Origin: a virus
Virus record (IMG/VR): IMGVR_UViG_3300037961_005793
Span: 1-64,000 of that record
DNA length: 64,000 nucleotides
Reading direction: 5' to 3' (one strand)
Shown here: piece after piece, positions 1-8,028 of the stretch
Position numbering within the stretch: position 1 is the first letter of the stretch
Layout: each line of letters begins with the position of its first letter
The notes under the pieces: model-generated
The model's database searches: none
The model's input: the letters and a program-made list of their open reading frames with translations, nothing else
Told to the model about the DNA's origin: nothing
Translations under genes and position numbers: made by a program

Positions 1-2213
1 ATCCACATAGCTGGGGGGACATTAAGTCCATGACCAACTGAATAATTAGAGCTAGTTTGTGCAGGAGTCGTCGCAGTCAGTACAGAAAATCCAGCAGACG
101 CATTGGCGCGGACACTAGAAGTGATGCTGCCGTCAGTGTTGCTAACCGTTGACGTTCCAGCGTCCCAGGTCCACGCAACCCAGGTTCCAGATCCATTTGC
201 ACCTGTATCAGTACCTAAGCTGAAACCGTCGCTATTAAATGCAGTAACACCAGAGACTGTTTGTTCAGCAGAAGTACTATTACTGCTTAAGTAATTATTG
301 GCACCTCTAATAATGTCAAACAATCCGTGACTTGAAGCTGCGCTGCGGTGTTTGTACCACACAAAATCAGGGCTGTGGTTGATGCCAGAAATGGTTTGAG
401 CGGTTCCGCCATTTCCGTTGTACAAAGTTACACCCATCGCCGTCGAGCCGTCGGCAATCGTTGGGTCGGCGAGATTCTGTGAGCAGGGTGACAAATGGTC
501 TGTTGGTGGTGTAAAGGCAAACTGGTGTTGGCCGAAGTTAGCCACAAACACTGTTGTGTTAACGCTACTGCCAGCCGAAACTGCAGGATGCCATGGTCCA
601 AGCGTTGGGTCAGGATTAAATGCAACGCCTTGACTGACTCCGTTCTTGTAAAAAGTAATAGTTTTGGTTGCTGAATCTAAATCAAGAGCAACACCAATAA
701 TATCTCTGTATGTATAAGTTGCGCCGTAAGGACTGTCTACGCCAGAGGTATTGCCACCCTGTTTGTAACCAGTAACGCTGTAGTAAGCCATAGCACCAGC
801 GCCGTTCAAGTTGTCGGTTTTTGCTTTGGTGTTTAAAGCAATGCCAATCATCCCAGGCGTAGTACCGGGTGCTGGATATACTTCCCAATACCACTTACCA
901 GAAGTAAAACCAAACGTAGCTTGGTAGTGTTTATTTCCAGCATTAGTCTCAAGCTCTAGATTGCCTTCGGAAAAAGTACCGTCGCTTTGGTATAGAGGGT
1001 TCCAAGTGCAATAGTTACCGCCGTTATTACCGGAGTCTGCTTCGTAATTTGTCGGTGTATCGATCAGGCTGTCAATTGTTACAGGCTCTAATTCTGTATA
1101 CCCGGTTTGAACCACACCGTTGACTTCAATTGCATAAAGACGTACCACACCATTACCAGGTTGAGAAATACCGATAATGTTATATACGTCTATTGCAGAG
1201 CCAGAATACACACTCTTCCACTCTGCGGTGGTTGAACCAGATCCTATACTCGTGTTGTTATATCCATAATTAGAGGTCCCGTACCAATACAACCGAAGAC
1301 TGGTTACGCCAGTTATAGGTGGATTGAAATGGATTTTGCTTGTAGTTCCGTTGTTATATGTGCCGTCAGCGTATGTACCTGTGTTTCCGTCGAACGCATT
1401 TGCGATGCTACCCCAACCGGTGTTGTCAGGTTTTTTATCTAAAAAAGTTTTAGTGGAAGGGCCGTAAGTAATATTATTACTCGTCCAATTATTTCCATTA
1501 CCCGAAGAATCGGTTCCCAGTGCAGAGTTGCTGCTGTTGTCTGCAAACTTCAGATGAAAACCATTAGTTCCAAATGTTAAACCAGATGTATCTTTCGGGT
1601 TCCAGTTGTCATCGGAGTCGTATGCACCGAAGTCAGATGCTGCAAGTGCTTGACCATCGATAAAATTTACTTCGGCTAGGTAAAAATTACTTTTAGCGTC
1701 TGCGTTTTCAGAAATAGCGCCAATAGTGTGACGAACCCCTTGGTTGATCCCGTAATCTCCATTTTGCGATAAAGCGTTTTCTGTTGCCTTAGTTAATTGC
1801 TGTCCATTGACATACATCTTAATTTGATCACCTGCACTTGACTGCGTGGAATCAAAAGAAATAACTACGTGGTACCAAGCCGAATAATCTCTGAAAACCC
1901 CACTACTTTTCGCCCAAAGAGTATTCCAACCAGTGACTCTTAAAGAATCATCGCTTTCAAATTCAATAGACGTAAATCCAGTGTCAGACTGAGATGTCCC
2001 GCCGCCAAACAGGACACCGCGTGAAGACTTAAATTTTTTTACCCACCCGCTCCAAGTCCACGTCTTGCGATTACTTGCAGACGACGGAGTTCTATCAAAA
2101 TGTGTACTGTCAGAAGTGTTAAACCGCAAGCTACGAGTAACTTGAAGGGGTGTAGCCCCACCAGATTGAGCAGCGGCTGCTTCAAAAAACTGTTGAGCCT
2201 GACCAGGAATCAT
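1..2213 (-). CDS. Tail fibre / receptor-binding protein with lectin-like domains (partial, C-terminus off window)
   Basis: The frame opens at the ATG complementary to 2211-2213 and stays open to position 1, so the C-terminus is missing. Residues about 35-160 read as a concanavalin A-like LamG sandwich (AWYHVVISFDS, IKMYVNGQQLT) and about 440-560 as a SPRY-like sandwich (GKWYWEVYP, GMIGIALN). The stretch between them is rich in Asn, Gly, Thr and Tyr, typical of fibre shafts. These folds commonly bind glycans, so host-surface recognition is the inferred role. The start codon overlaps the stop of the upstream gene (ATGA), suggesting coupled translation within the fibre operon. Confidence 0.75.
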   Translation of the reverse strand, partial: MIPGQAQQFFEAAAAQSGGATPLQVTRSLRFNTSDSTHFDRTPSSASNRKTWTWSGWVKKFKSSRGVLFGGGTSQSDTGFTSIEFESDDSLRVTGWNTLWAKSSGVFRDYSAWYHVVISFDSTQSSAGDQIKMYVNGQQLTKATENALSQNGDYGINQGVRHTIGAISENADAKSNFYLAEVNFIDGQALAASDFGAYDSDDNWNPKDTSGLTFGTNGFHLKFADNSSNSALGTDSSGNGNNWTSNNITYGPSTKTFLDKKPDNTGWGSIANAFDGNTGTYADGTYNNGTTSKIHFNPPITGVTSLRLYWYGTSNYGYNNTSIGSGSTTAEWKSVYSGSAIDVYNIIGISQPGNGVVRLYAIEVNGVVQTGYTELEPVTIDSLIDTPTNYEADSGNNGGNYCTWNPLYQSDGTFSEGNLELETNAGNKHYQATFGFTSGKWYWEVYPAPGTTPGMIGIALNTKAKTDNLNGAGAMAYYSVTGYKQGGNTSGVDSPYGATYTYRDIIGVALDLDSATKTITFYKNGVSQGVAFNPDPTLGPWHPAVSAGSSVNTTVFVANFGQHQFAFTPPTDHLSPCSQNLADPTIADGSTAMGVTLYNGNGGTAQTISGINHSPDFVWYKHRSAASSHGLFDIIRGANNYLSSNSTSAEQTVSGVTAFNSDGFSLGTDTGANGSGTWVAWTWDAGTSTVSNTDGSITSSVRANASAGFSVLTATTPAQTSSNYSVGHGLNVPPAMW

Positions 2214-2986
2214 GACAGATTTAAGACAGCAACGCTTTGAATTTCAGTCGGGGACGAAACATAAAACGAGATTACGTCAACCCCGCTCGCAGCCGTAGTG
2301 AGAGTCGGTGCGGTGCCTCCGGCAAAACCAAAAACAGCGTTATACGATATGGTTCTCGAACCAGTGCCATCCTGGCGAATCGTAATAGCGCCACACTGGC
2401 CGCCGCTTGCGTTAGTTGGCGCACCTAAAGTGCCGTTTCCGTCGAGAGTAAATTCAAAATTATTTGCTGACCCAAAATCTAAAGTGATGGTGCCGTTTCG
2501 AACGCCCTGATTACCAACTTCACCAATCGATTGATCCTTGATGGTTACGGTTCCTGTAATAGGTCCACCCGTCTTGTCGTATTTACCTGAGACGTCAGTA
2601 AGTGCTGCGTTACCTGAAGCAAGGGCAGCTGACGCATCAACAATCGCAGCATTACCTGAAGCAAGTGCTGCAGCAGCGTCAACAAGAGCGGCATTGCCAG
2701 AAGCCTGAGCAGCGTTACCTGAAGCAATTGCAAGAGAAATACCTGCGTTACCTGAGGCGAGTGCTTCTAAAGAATCAGTTAAAGCAGCATTGCCGGAAGC
2801 TAGTGCTTCCACAGCGATTTCAAGTGCTGCTCCGCCAGAAGCAGATGGGTGATATCTATTATCTAATACGTCAATTCCGATTCGTTTGTTATCGAAAGTT
2901 GCGCCCGAAACAGTAACAAGCGCCAGGATATCGCCCGACGCAACGGTCGTTTGAGCTGGGAATTGGGATATCTTCTGGCTAGGCAT
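2210..2986 (-). CDS. Fibre protein with ASGNAAL heptad repeats
   Basis: 258 residues. The N-terminus (MPSQKISQFPAQTTVASGD) resembles the attachment peptides of phage fibre proteins. Residues about 55-125 are tandem heptads on the theme ASGNAAL/VDAAAAL, which predicts a trimeric coiled-coil shaft. The C-terminal 110 residues are beta-rich with Gly, Thr and Asn, resembling a small receptor-binding or chaperone-like cap. It lies between a small beta-protein gene and the lectin-like fibre gene, with which it overlaps by 4 nt. Function is inferred from repeat architecture and context. Confidence 0.7.
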   Translation of the reverse strand: MPSQKISQFPAQTTVASGDILALVTVSGATFDNKRIGIDVLDNRYHPSASGGAALEIAVEALASGNAALTDSLEALASGNAGISLAIASGNAAQASGNAALVDAAAALASGNAAIVDASAALASGNAALTDVSGKYDKTGGPITGTVTIKDQSIGEVGNQGVRNGTITLDFGSANNFEFTLDGNGTLGAPTNASGGQCGAITIRQDGTGSRTISYNAVFGFAGGTAPTLTTAASGVDVISFYVSSPTEIQSVAVLNLS

Positions 2987-2988
2987 AA

Positions 2989-3477
2989 TTAGAGAGCACC
3001 TTCTGTGTCAATTCTAAAGCCATCTTCATCTAGGATAGCATCAACAACCAGACCAGATGCGCTCTCCATAAGAATAATCGAAGTGGTGTTATTAATAAAA
3101 ATTGGACGTTTAAGTTCAACAGCAACACGATCTGCAGTTAAAGCTGTTCCGATTCGAGTTAAATAAAGACCAACAGCAGAAGTATTCTCAACACCAGAAG
3201 CAAAAACAGAGTACTCAGCTAACTCACCATCATCAGATGGGTGTAAAAACAGTGCTGTGCCTGGGGTAAAAGTTGCACTAGGAATAACTGAAACGGAGTC
3301 AACATTACATCTAAAACTCTGACCTTCAGTAACTGTATCTTGAGCAACACCAGCGACTGCAGCTAGTTGTAAATCGCCACCGTCAGCTTGAGCTGGTAAA
3401 GCCAGACCAGAAGTGTTGATATAAACTGCCTGACCAGCAGTAATAGTCCCACCTGCAACAAGACTGACGATCGCCAT
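2989..3477 (-). CDS. Small beta-rich virion protein
   Basis: 162 residues. The opening pattern AGGTITAGQAVYIN followed by VAGVAQDTVTEGQSF resembles small beta-barrel capsid- or fibre-decoration proteins (DUF2190-like pattern), but I cannot confirm the family. There are no cysteine clusters, membrane segments or catalytic motifs. It ends 3 nt before the heptad-repeat fibre gene, in the same minus-strand operon, so a structural role is likely. Confidence 0.6.
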   Translation of the reverse strand: MAIVSLVAGGTITAGQAVYINTSGLALPAQADGGDLQLAAVAGVAQDTVTEGQSFRCNVDSVSVIPSATFTPGTALFLHPSDDGELAEYSVFASGVENTSAVGLYLTRIGTALTADRVAVELKRPIFINNTTSIILMESASGLVVDAILDEDGFRIDTEGAL

Positions 3478-3501
3478 TTTTATTTACTATTTACCATCAC
3501 T

Positions 3502-3621
3502 TTAGCGTCCCTGACCCCGCAATTTTTTCTTACCTTTACGCTTAGGACGAGAGTTAGTTCCTTGCCCTTGGCAAGTCGTTTTCGGACGTGAAGCGATGTA
3601 GTTGCCGTTTTTGGATGCCAT
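3502..3621 (-). CDS. Very small basic protein (39 aa)
   Basis: A short frame from the ATG complementary to 3619-3621 to a TAA at 3502-3504. The product starts MASKNGNYIASRPKTTCQGQ and ends in KKKLRGQGR, so it is strongly basic. It fills the gap between two structural genes in the same direction. The RPKTT..GQG..SRPK pattern looks conserved rather than random and may bind nucleic acid or act as a packaged peptide; this is inference. A longer competing frame over the same bases has an unlikely composition. Confidence 0.6.
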   Translation of the reverse strand: MASKNGNYIASRPKTTCQGQGTNSRPKRKGKKKLRGQGR

Positions 3622-3645
3622 GAGTTTGGAACGAGCGCCCTGATA

Positions 3646-4452
3646 TTAGGTGCTAATCCAGGAAGTGCCATTCCAAACTTTAAGTGCTGAATCAATCGTG
3701 TCGTACCAACCAGCACCTGCGACGGGAGGACTCGGAGGAGCTGCACCGTACGCAACACTGCGCTGAGGTCCAGTCTCATACCAACCACTTGTAGTCTCGT
3801 CGTAAACAAACAGAGAGCCCACAAGCTGGTTAAACCAGATGTTTCCGTGACGAGGAGGTGCGTTGAGGTTATCTCCCGAGGGAGGAATATCGCTCATAAG
3901 AGCAATACCTTCTGCGTTGGTTTGATACCAAGCACCTGAAGCACCTGCAACTCCAGACACAAACACAAACAAGCGACCTTGGTTTGTATCGAACCAAGCG
4001 TCCCCGTTATTGTGTGCTCCGTCTCCTGGTGAGCCGGAAGCAACGATGGTTCCTCCAGTTGAGGCAGAACCACTGATGACTGCAGTATTTCCGTCGTAGT
4101 TAAGGGAAACAGATCCCTCAGCCCGAGCATCTAAATTAAATAAGACAAGATCACCGCTGATCGAAGCATATAAACCAGAACCAGGAGCAACGCCTGAAGT
4201 GACAATAGGGCTTCCTCCGCCGCCCTGAATACCACTAGCAGTAAGGTTCAAATCTTCTAAAGCCCTTACTATGCCTTCGAAGTTATAGGGATATCCGTAA
4301 GGACAGCGAGAAAAAGAGGTAGTGCCCACGCCAGAAATCGTGTCGATTATTTCCTCGATAACGGTGACGATACCGAAAAAATTGTGCGGATGTAACGCCC
4401 TAGGAGGTGCCCCATGTAAAGGACACGGAGGCGAATTTACTTCTTCGGGCAT
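3646..4452 (-). CDS. Tail/fibre structural protein with W-D-x-G repeat blocks
   Basis: 268 residues. After an N-terminal region with Cys and His (CPLHGAPP) it has three similar blocks of about 35-40 residues of the form GDAWFD...GRLFVFV..W, GNIWFN...GSLFVYD..W and GAGWYDT...ALKVWNGTSW. Such repeats are common in phage fibres and baseplate appendages. A strong Shine-Dalgarno (AAGGAGGT on the coding strand) lies about 10 nt before the ATG, supporting this start. It is the second gene of the minus-strand fibre operon. Confidence 0.7.
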   Translation of the reverse strand: MPEEVNSPPCPLHGAPPRALHPHNFFGIVTVIEEIIDTISGVGTTSFSRCPYGYPYNFEGIVRALEDLNLTASGIQGGGGSPIVTSGVAPGSGLYASISGDLVLFNLDARAEGSVSLNYDGNTAVISGSASTGGTIVASGSPGDGAHNNGDAWFDTNQGRLFVFVSGVAGASGAWYQTNAEGIALMSDIPPSGDNLNAPPRHGNIWFNQLVGSLFVYDETTSGWYETGPQRSVAYGAAPPSPPVAGAGWYDTIDSALKVWNGTSWIST

Positions 4453-4478
4453 TCAATACTCAACCTCCTTATGGAATT

Positions 4479-4628
4479 CTACCTCTTGATTACATGTTTT
4501 TTATTGTCTTCTTGATGAAAAGCATACTCCTCAGCCAATTTCCATGCAGGAATGCCTAAAGTAGATGCCCGCTCTTTCAGTAACTGCCAGGACAAATCAG
4601 AACCTAGCTTGACATCTGAATCAGACAT
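4479..4628 (-). CDS. Small hypothetical protein (49 aa)
   Basis: Frame from the ATG complementary to 4626-4628 to a TAG at 4479-4481. The product begins MSDSDVKLGSDLSWQLLKER and has a helical WKLAEEYAFHQED core with a basic end. It is the first gene of the fibre operon, 26 nt before the next start. No family recognised. The predicted helices and operon position make it more likely real than chance. Confidence 0.55.
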   Translation of the reverse strand: MSDSDVKLGSDLSWQLLKERASTLGIPAWKLAEEYAFHQEDNKKHVIKR

Positions 4629-4972
4629 GGTGTTCAGTGTATTTCTTGAATCTTAAACTAATTGGTACAAGACTGCTGGCCCACAAAGCTCGCGTCAGAG
4701 TCCTTGCACAAAAACTTTCTCTGTGAGCCGTAGATTTACCCTTAATTGTCGCTAAATTCGTGTATTTATATACGTATAAAATAATCGTATAGGAAAAAAA
4801 AGCGGTTTTTTGTCAAGTGACGCTTGTAGTCAGGTTTTAAAAAACTGAATTCAGCGCCAAACGCAGGCAAAACCCTCTTCTTATAAAAAGTCTTTTATCT
4901 ATGGCTTTTTGAGGATACCTACCCTTCTATGCGCTGTATGCGCTTCTTGCGTCGGTGTGCTAGCTTTAGATC
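4629..4972. other. Divergent intergenic region, 344 nt
   Basis: AT-rich space between the minus-strand fibre operon and the plus-strand regulator operon. It must hold divergent promoters: the TATATACGTATAAAATAAT area near 4768-4787 is the best AT-rich candidate, but no clean -35/-10 pair stands out. A small imperfect hairpin (TCAG-G-TTT, loop TAAA, AAA-CTGA) lies at 4830-4848. The 15-mer TGCGCTGTATGCGCT at 4930-4944 recurs with one change at 44853-44867. No gene is supported here. Confidence 0.5.
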
Positions 4973-5650
4973 ATGAACACCAACATCGATTTCAAAACAA
5001 GGGATGTGAGAGCGGCTCAGCTCTTCCGTCTACTTTCTCCTCCTCCGCCTCCACAGCCGTCCGGTGTCCCCAACGACACAGAGGTCGTCGGTAACTGGAA
5101 AGTGGAGCACTACGACGAAGCAGTCAGATGGACCTGTCTTTGCAGGCGTTCTGAGCCTTTCCTCATGCGCCCTAAAGACGTCCCTAAGGTCAAACTCCCC
5201 TTAGGTGTTGCAGCCTGCGAGGTTTGTCGTGCAGAACTTTCTTCAGCTAACTCACGTTGGAAAAGGATCGACGCTTGGCTTGAACGCTGTCGCTTCACAC
5301 TCGAAGAAGGCAGATGTCTCGAAAGAGACGACACGCCCAAACCCAACCCAAGACTCTTAAGACGCGTATATGAACGCTTTTGGAAAAAATCTGTGGGGTC
5401 TGCGGACTGTGTGAAGTCTGTGTGCTCTAATCCAAATTGTATCAATCCCTACCATCTATGTCTCGTAAAAACACCAGCAAGTCGTCTAACCAAGGAATCA
5501 GAAGAGTTTCTCAAACAGATCCTCCTTGCGGGGGCGACGACAGATACAGCTCTTCAGCTACTGCGAGAGAAGCACTCTTCCGAGTTGTCCAGGAGATCGA
5601 TTCAAAGAATAAGAAAAGATCTAAACAAGTCCAAAAACTGCGCTGGCTGA
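4973..5650 (+). CDS. Zinc/HNH-like fold fused to HTH, probable DNA-binding regulator
   Basis: 225 residues. Residues 55-85 carry a possible zinc site (CLC ... CEVC). Residues 125-162 keep the HNH_3-type scaffold ending CSNPNCINPYHL (C151, C156, H161), but the positions that are His in active HNH enzymes read LLRRV and VKSVC, so nuclease activity is unlikely. Residues about 174-217 form a helix-turn-helix (LSRRSIQRIRKDL). A second protein with the same order lies at 61271-61846. First gene of a plus-strand regulatory operon; its 3' end overlaps the next frame by 193 nt. A transcription regulator derived from a homing-type endonuclease is inferred. Confidence 0.7.
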   Translation: MNTNIDFKTRDVRAAQLFRLLSPPPPPQPSGVPNDTEVVGNWKVEHYDEAVRWTCLCRRSEPFLMRPKDVPKVKLPLGVAACEVCRAELSSANSRWKRIDAWLERCRFTLEEGRCLERDDTPKPNPRLLRRVYERFWKKSVGSADCVKSVCSNPNCINPYHLCLVKTPASRLTKESEEFLKQILLAGATTDTALQLLREKHSSELSRRSIQRIRKDLNKSKNCAG

Positions 5651-5865
5651 TTTATGAGCTACAGTCGCTACAACCTACGGACGTCCTGACACTTTCTTCT
5701 TCTTTAGGTCAGTGTGAAAACACGACAAGATCCCAGCTTAAAAAGCTTGAGAAACTAGATCTTGTAATTTCAACTCGATTTGAGTTCCACAATCTCTACT
5801 GCATCAATGGCGACTTCAACCAATTCATCCAGGATATTCTCAAACATTTCTTCAGCGGAACCTAA
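5458..5865 (+). CDS. Winged-helix-like small regulator, start uncertain
   Basis: Frame open from a TTG at 5437; the first ATG is at 5458. The C-terminal 85 residues (KLRWLIYELQSL, LTLSSSLGQCENTTRSQLKK, LEKLDLVIST) look like a genuine winged helix with a recognition helix and a beta-wing. The N-terminal 50 residues are Ser/Arg-rich and overlap the previous gene by 193 nt, so part of that overlap may be an annotation artefact; a non-ATG start nearer 5600 is possible. It also overlaps the following gene by 59 nt. DNA binding is inferred. Confidence 0.55.
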   Translation: MSRKNTSKSSNQGIRRVSQTDPPCGGDDRYSSSATAREALFRVVQEIDSKNKKRSKQVQKLRWLIYELQSLQPTDVLTLSSSLGQCENTTRSQLKKLEKLDLVISTRFEFHNLYCINGDFNQFIQDILKHFFSGT

Positions 5866-6268
5866 ACCACGCCGCGAGTCTCTCTGGCCTGAGAAGTACA
5901 TCATCGATAACCTTCCTCCTTGGATTTACTCCGACAACCAACCGCCTTCAACAAAAGCTGAGTGTGCTGCAAAGATTTCTTCTATCGAGTACACCATTGC
6001 AGATATCGACATCCAGATGGAGATTCGTCAGTCTGAGATGTCGATCGGTAAAAGTCGGTATGACAACACATATGACTTTGAAAAGTGGAGGTTAGGTGCG
6101 CTCAAAGCAAAACAAAGTCAGTACTACTTACTTAATGCCTATCGTTACTGGCAGGTACTTAATGACAACAAGTACGATGAAGAAGACACCAAGCTAAATA
6201 AACTTATCAAGCTTCTTATCGAAGATCCTAAGGATTTTGTTCAGTTAGCTGAACGATTACTAGACTGA
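5807..6268 (+). CDS. Hypothetical helical protein
   Basis: 153 residues from the ATG at 5807 (MATSTNSSRIF). The N-terminus is Ser/Asn-rich, followed by an aromatic stretch (WPEKYIIDNLPPWIYSD) and long amphipathic helices (AKISSIEYTIADIDIQMEIR) that may form a coiled coil. No family recognised. It overlaps the preceding winged-helix gene by 59 nt in another frame, implying coupled translation. Confidence 0.6.
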   Translation: MATSTNSSRIFSNISSAEPKPRRESLWPEKYIIDNLPPWIYSDNQPPSTKAECAAKISSIEYTIADIDIQMEIRQSEMSIGKSRYDNTYDFEKWRLGALKAKQSQYYLLNAYRYWQVLNDNKYDEEDTKLNKLIKLLIEDPKDFVQLAERLLD

Positions 6269-6390
6269 TTGCGATCGTTTCGTAAGAACCGGCTTAACGA
6301 TCAAAGAGGGTTGGGGTAGCATTTTTCCGGTTTCTGCCCCCACGCAAGTCGCTCTGGTTGCCTGGTATCGGGTGATCGAGAGGAGCCCTC
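6269..6390 (+). ncRNA. Structured leader with two hairpins and complementary loops (candidate)
   Basis: Hairpin 1: GATCGTT at 6273-6279 pairs with AACGATC at 6296-6302. Hairpin 2: GGGGTAG at 6313-6319 pairs with CTGCCCC at 6334-6340 (one G-U pair). Loop 1 contains AACCGG (6287-6292) and loop 2 contains its exact complement CCGGTT (6327-6332), so the loops could kiss. A Shine-Dalgarno (GAGAGGAG) follows near 6379, just before the ATG at 6391. This looks like a cis-regulatory 5' leader of the next gene; the ligand or partner is unknown. Confidence 0.45.
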
Positions 6391-6771
6391 ATGCACTTGC
6401 ACGTTCTAAAAACCCTGCTAACGTGCTGGTGCGTGATAAATCACATGGACAACCCTCAACTCACAAAAGCTTTCAAAGAAATTTCAATTGCCTTAACAAA
6501 CATTGACATCTCTCTTCAGCTTCTCAGCGCAGACAAACAACGGCGTACTACAGCTTTCGTAAACAAAAAAGCAGTCGCTCAAAGACTCGGGGTTCCTTCA
6601 GTCACAGTCGACAAATTAATTTATCAAGGCATATCCTCCGGAGGTAACTCAGGACTCGTGGAGGGTAAGCACTACACAAAACTGGATCCAGCTGAGAACA
6701 ACCCTGCGAAGTTTCTGTATGATGTTCATGAAATTCTTCAAGCAGCTTGGAGCAACTTTAAATATGACTGA
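6391..6771 (+). CDS. Excisionase-like HTH protein
   Basis: 126 residues from an ATG 7-8 nt after GAGAGGAG; an in-frame ATG at 6445 (MDNPQLT) would give 108 residues. Residues about 55-85 fit a MerR/excisionase-type HTH (VNKKAVAQRLGVPSVTVDKL) followed by GLVEGKHYTKLDP and a helical end. Probable DNA-binding regulator, preceded by the structured leader and overlapping the next gene by 8 nt. Confidence 0.65.
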   Translation: MHLHVLKTLLTCWCVINHMDNPQLTKAFKEISIALTNIDISLQLLSADKQRRTTAFVNKKAVAQRLGVPSVTVDKLIYQGISSGGNSGLVEGKHYTKLDPAENNPAKFLYDVHEILQAAWSNFKYD

Positions 6772-7180
6772 ATTTAGTAAGAACGCCCAAAAGATCCAAG
6801 CTCTCTTTAAAGGCACAGAGACTGAGAGGATGCTTTCTGCGGGCATTATCCGCACCATCTTGTCAGATATGATCGATATTTACTTTCGAAACAGAAGCGC
6901 TAGAGGTCCTGGATGTCTCGTTTTTAATCCAGAAGATCCCACATCGAGTAAATACGTCACTACATACGACCTTGAGCAAGATTTAGCAATCGCTCAAGAA
7001 GCTATGGACGAAAACTTTAGTGGAATGTTTGAGCAGGTCATTAAGGTTATTGAGAAAGAAGATAACGAGGATGTGGCTATTGTCGCCATGATCCATGACG
7101 ACGGTATGCATATCCATCTTTTGGATGCTATTGAAGCAAACAAAAGAATCGACGAAGCATCCAACGGTCTTATTCTCTGA
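6764..7180 (+). CDS. Hypothetical acidic helical protein
   Basis: 138 residues starting MTEFSKNAQKIQALF; this start overlaps the preceding stop (ATGACTGA), which fits coupled translation. The protein is helix-rich and acidic (IKVIEKEDNEDVAIVAMIHDD). No family recognised. Co-directional with a set of small regulatory genes. Confidence 0.65.
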   Translation: MTEFSKNAQKIQALFKGTETERMLSAGIIRTILSDMIDIYFRNRSARGPGCLVFNPEDPTSSKYVTTYDLEQDLAIAQEAMDENFSGMFEQVIKVIEKEDNEDVAIVAMIHDDGMHIHLLDAIEANKRIDEASNGLIL

Positions 7181-7183
7181 ACC

Positions 7184-7453
7184 ATGCCACACGTTTCCCA
7201 AGGTAGAGCAAAACCCAAGTTCAAAGTGGGCGACAAGGTCAAGGAAAAAAGTCGAATCAACAACGTTTGGGTAACCGCCAACGCTGCTTGTAAATCAAAG
7301 TGGTTCAAAGACAGAACTGTCGGCATCGTTCAAGAGGTCTTTACAAAACCTACGAAGGGTGGTGCCCAGTACTTTTATGTAAAAGTTGCTTGGCTTAATT
7401 CGAATCACGTCAGCACTCACAGTCAAATGAGACTTGAAGCTGTTGAAGATTAA
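7184..7453 (+). CDS. Small SH3/KOW-like domain protein
   Basis: 89 residues. The pattern FKVGDKVKEKSRINN ... DRTVGIVQEVF ... QYFYVKVAWLNS resembles small SH3-like barrels of the KOW type, seen in nucleic-acid-binding or regulatory phage proteins. It starts 4 nt after the previous stop and its TAATG stop shares a base with the next start. Confidence 0.6.
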   Translation: MPHVSQGRAKPKFKVGDKVKEKSRINNVWVTANAACKSKWFKDRTVGIVQEVFTKPTKGGAQYFYVKVAWLNSNHVSTHSQMRLEAVED

Positions 7454-8028
7454 TGCTGGCGTCAAAAGATTTTGTCTCTCCTCCAGAACTTGTTGCTGCT
7501 GCAGCTTCTTTGTTTGGTGGAGAGATAAGTCTTGATCCGGCTAGCAGTAAACACGCTAACGAAGTTGTACAAGCGCAAAGATATTTCAACTGGAAGGACA
7601 ACGGTTTAAAACAAGACTGGAAAAGCAAAAACGTATATCTTTACCCTCCAAGAGATATATCACTCAAAGCTGAGCAACCTAAATCAGACAGGTTATTTAC
7701 AAAAACCTCTTACTTCAAAAAATCAAACCAGAGAGTTTGGCTTGAAGTTGCGTATAAGAAATGGCTCAAACAAGAGTTTGATGAGGCCATAGTTTTTATA
7801 ACCTCATCTGAAGTAGCTCTTATATCCACGCAGAAAACCGGTATCGATTTACCGATGTGTGTTCTTAAAGAACATCCAAGGTTGCTTCACGACAGCGAAA
7901 AACTTGAGCCTTTAAAGCACTCAAAAGTGTTTGGTTTCGTTTTTTATATGCCTTCTACTCAGGACTATCAGAAAAGAATCCATGATTTTCACCAACAATA
8001 TAGTGACCTCGGTCGTGTATTCCTATAA
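7453..8028 (+). CDS. Degenerate Dam-type adenine methyltransferase-like protein
   Basis: 191 residues. The N-terminal half follows the phage Dam family (DNA N6-adenine methyltransferase, PF05869-type): SPPELVAAAASLFG, LDPASSKHANEVVQAQRYF, NGLKQDWK. Where the catalytic tetrad [DN]PPY should follow (VYLYPPRD, residues about 61-68) it reads YPPR. Later strands (EAIVFITSSEVAL, VFGFVFYMPS) fit the Rossmann core. Either activity is lost and the fold only binds DNA or SAM, or the active site has changed. Its 3' end overlaps the convergent minus-strand gene by 74 nt. Confidence 0.6.
   Translation: MLASKDFVSPPELVAAAASLFGGEISLDPASSKHANEVVQAQRYFNWKDNGLKQDWKSKNVYLYPPRDISLKAEQPKSDRLFTKTSYFKKSNQRVWLEVAYKKWLKQEFDEAIVFITSSEVALISTQKTGIDLPMCVLKEHPRLLHDSEKLEPLKHSKVFGFVFYMPSTQDYQKRIHDFHQQYSDLGRVFL

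Noticed and set aside
3480-3824. 114-codon minus-strand frame
   Set aside because: Mostly out of frame with the larger fibre gene and of unlikely composition; the 39-codon gene at 3502-3621 explains its 3' part.
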